This document shows positions 5,805-5,863 of a DNA stretch of 5,863 nucleotides, piece by piece. The DNA comes from Sphingopyxis sp. GTDB taxonomy: Bacteria > Pseudomonadota > Alphaproteobacteria > Sphingomonadales > Sphingomonadaceae. Within the stretch, counting starts at the first letter, position 1, and the number at the start of each line of letters is the position of its first letter. Location of the stretch: NCBI GenBank assembly GCA_012035435.1, contig JAAUPH010000170.1, positions 1-5,863 on the forward strand. Direction: 5' to 3'. Both the position numbers and the translations under genes were made by a program. The notes beneath the pieces are model-generated. The model worked only from the letters and a program-made list of their open reading frames with translations, had not been told where the DNA came from and searched no databases.

Positions 5805-5863
5805 ATGACCATCGGGCGCCGGCATCCGCTGCGCCGCCGTCCGCGCACCGGGCAAGCCCGCAC
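5798..5863 (-). CDS. Possible 3' end of a convergent gene, cut by the window edge
   Basis: The minus strand is open from the window edge to a TGA at 5800-5798, giving 21 codons that end in RRPMVIA. Ending in a hydrophobic PMVIA is common in real proteins and the stop mirrors that of the amidohydrolase in the hairpin. Against it, the remaining residues are arginine- and cysteine-rich, which is typical of a wrong frame in GC-rich DNA. An alternative plus-strand ATG at 5805 also stays open to the edge but is equally arginine-rich. Nothing can be assigned. Confidence 0.2.
   Translation of the reverse strand: MRACPVRGRRRSGCRRPMVIA

Noticed and set aside
1..5863. tRNA, rRNA, CRISPR array, insertion sequence, attachment site or replication origin
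   Set aside because: I saw no cloverleaf-like segment, no regularly spaced repeats, no transposase motifs and no terminal inverted repeats in the window.

Overview
The window looks like a piece of a sphingomonad-type alphaproteobacterial genome (Sphingomonadaceae or a close relative; inference). The reasons are the moderately high GC, a TonB-dependent receptor with the EIVVTAQRR-type TonB box common in that group, and a receptor gene packed together with small catabolic-type enzymes. About the first 607 bases do not fit this picture. They read as a patchwork of short, very GC-rich coding scraps on alternating strands.

Layout from right to left. A 293-residue amidohydrolase-2 family gene (4910-5791, +) diverges from a four-gene minus-strand operon across a 154-bp gap. 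The gap holds a plausible sigma70-like promoter for the operon and a perfect GTTCAC-N4-GTGAAC inverted repeat. The operon order is: TonB-dependent outer-membrane receptor (4755-2515); alpha/beta-hydrolase-fold protein (2515-1701, frameshifted as written); a 211-residue protein with a C-terminal DUF1330 domain (1693-1058); and a thiamine-pyrophosphate-dependent dehydrogenase E1 alpha subunit that starts at 1042 and loses its homology near 605. Spacing is tight throughout: a TGATG stop/start overlap, then gaps of 7 and 15 bases.

The order suggests an uptake-and-breakdown unit. The receptor would import a scarce or bulky compound into the periplasm, and the cytoplasmic proteins would process it, ending in oxidative decarboxylation by an acetoin- or 2-oxoacid-dehydrogenase-like complex. 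The substrate cannot be read from the sequence. The most notable point is that both hydrolase-like proteins lack hallmark catalytic residues. The alpha/beta-hydrolase has Ala at the nucleophile and Asn at the usual acid position. The amidohydrolase lacks the HxH metal motif and a further metal His. They may be non-hydrolytic variants, or the hydrolase may be decaying.

Positions 1-607 contain recognisable pieces of a GAF domain and a PotD-like solute-binding protein, plus other unassigned coding-like segments, each about 60-170 bases long. Abrupt homology switches at such short spacing favour a chimeric contig end over a natural gene arrangement. The E1 alpha subunit is therefore probably cut by assembly rather than by evolution.
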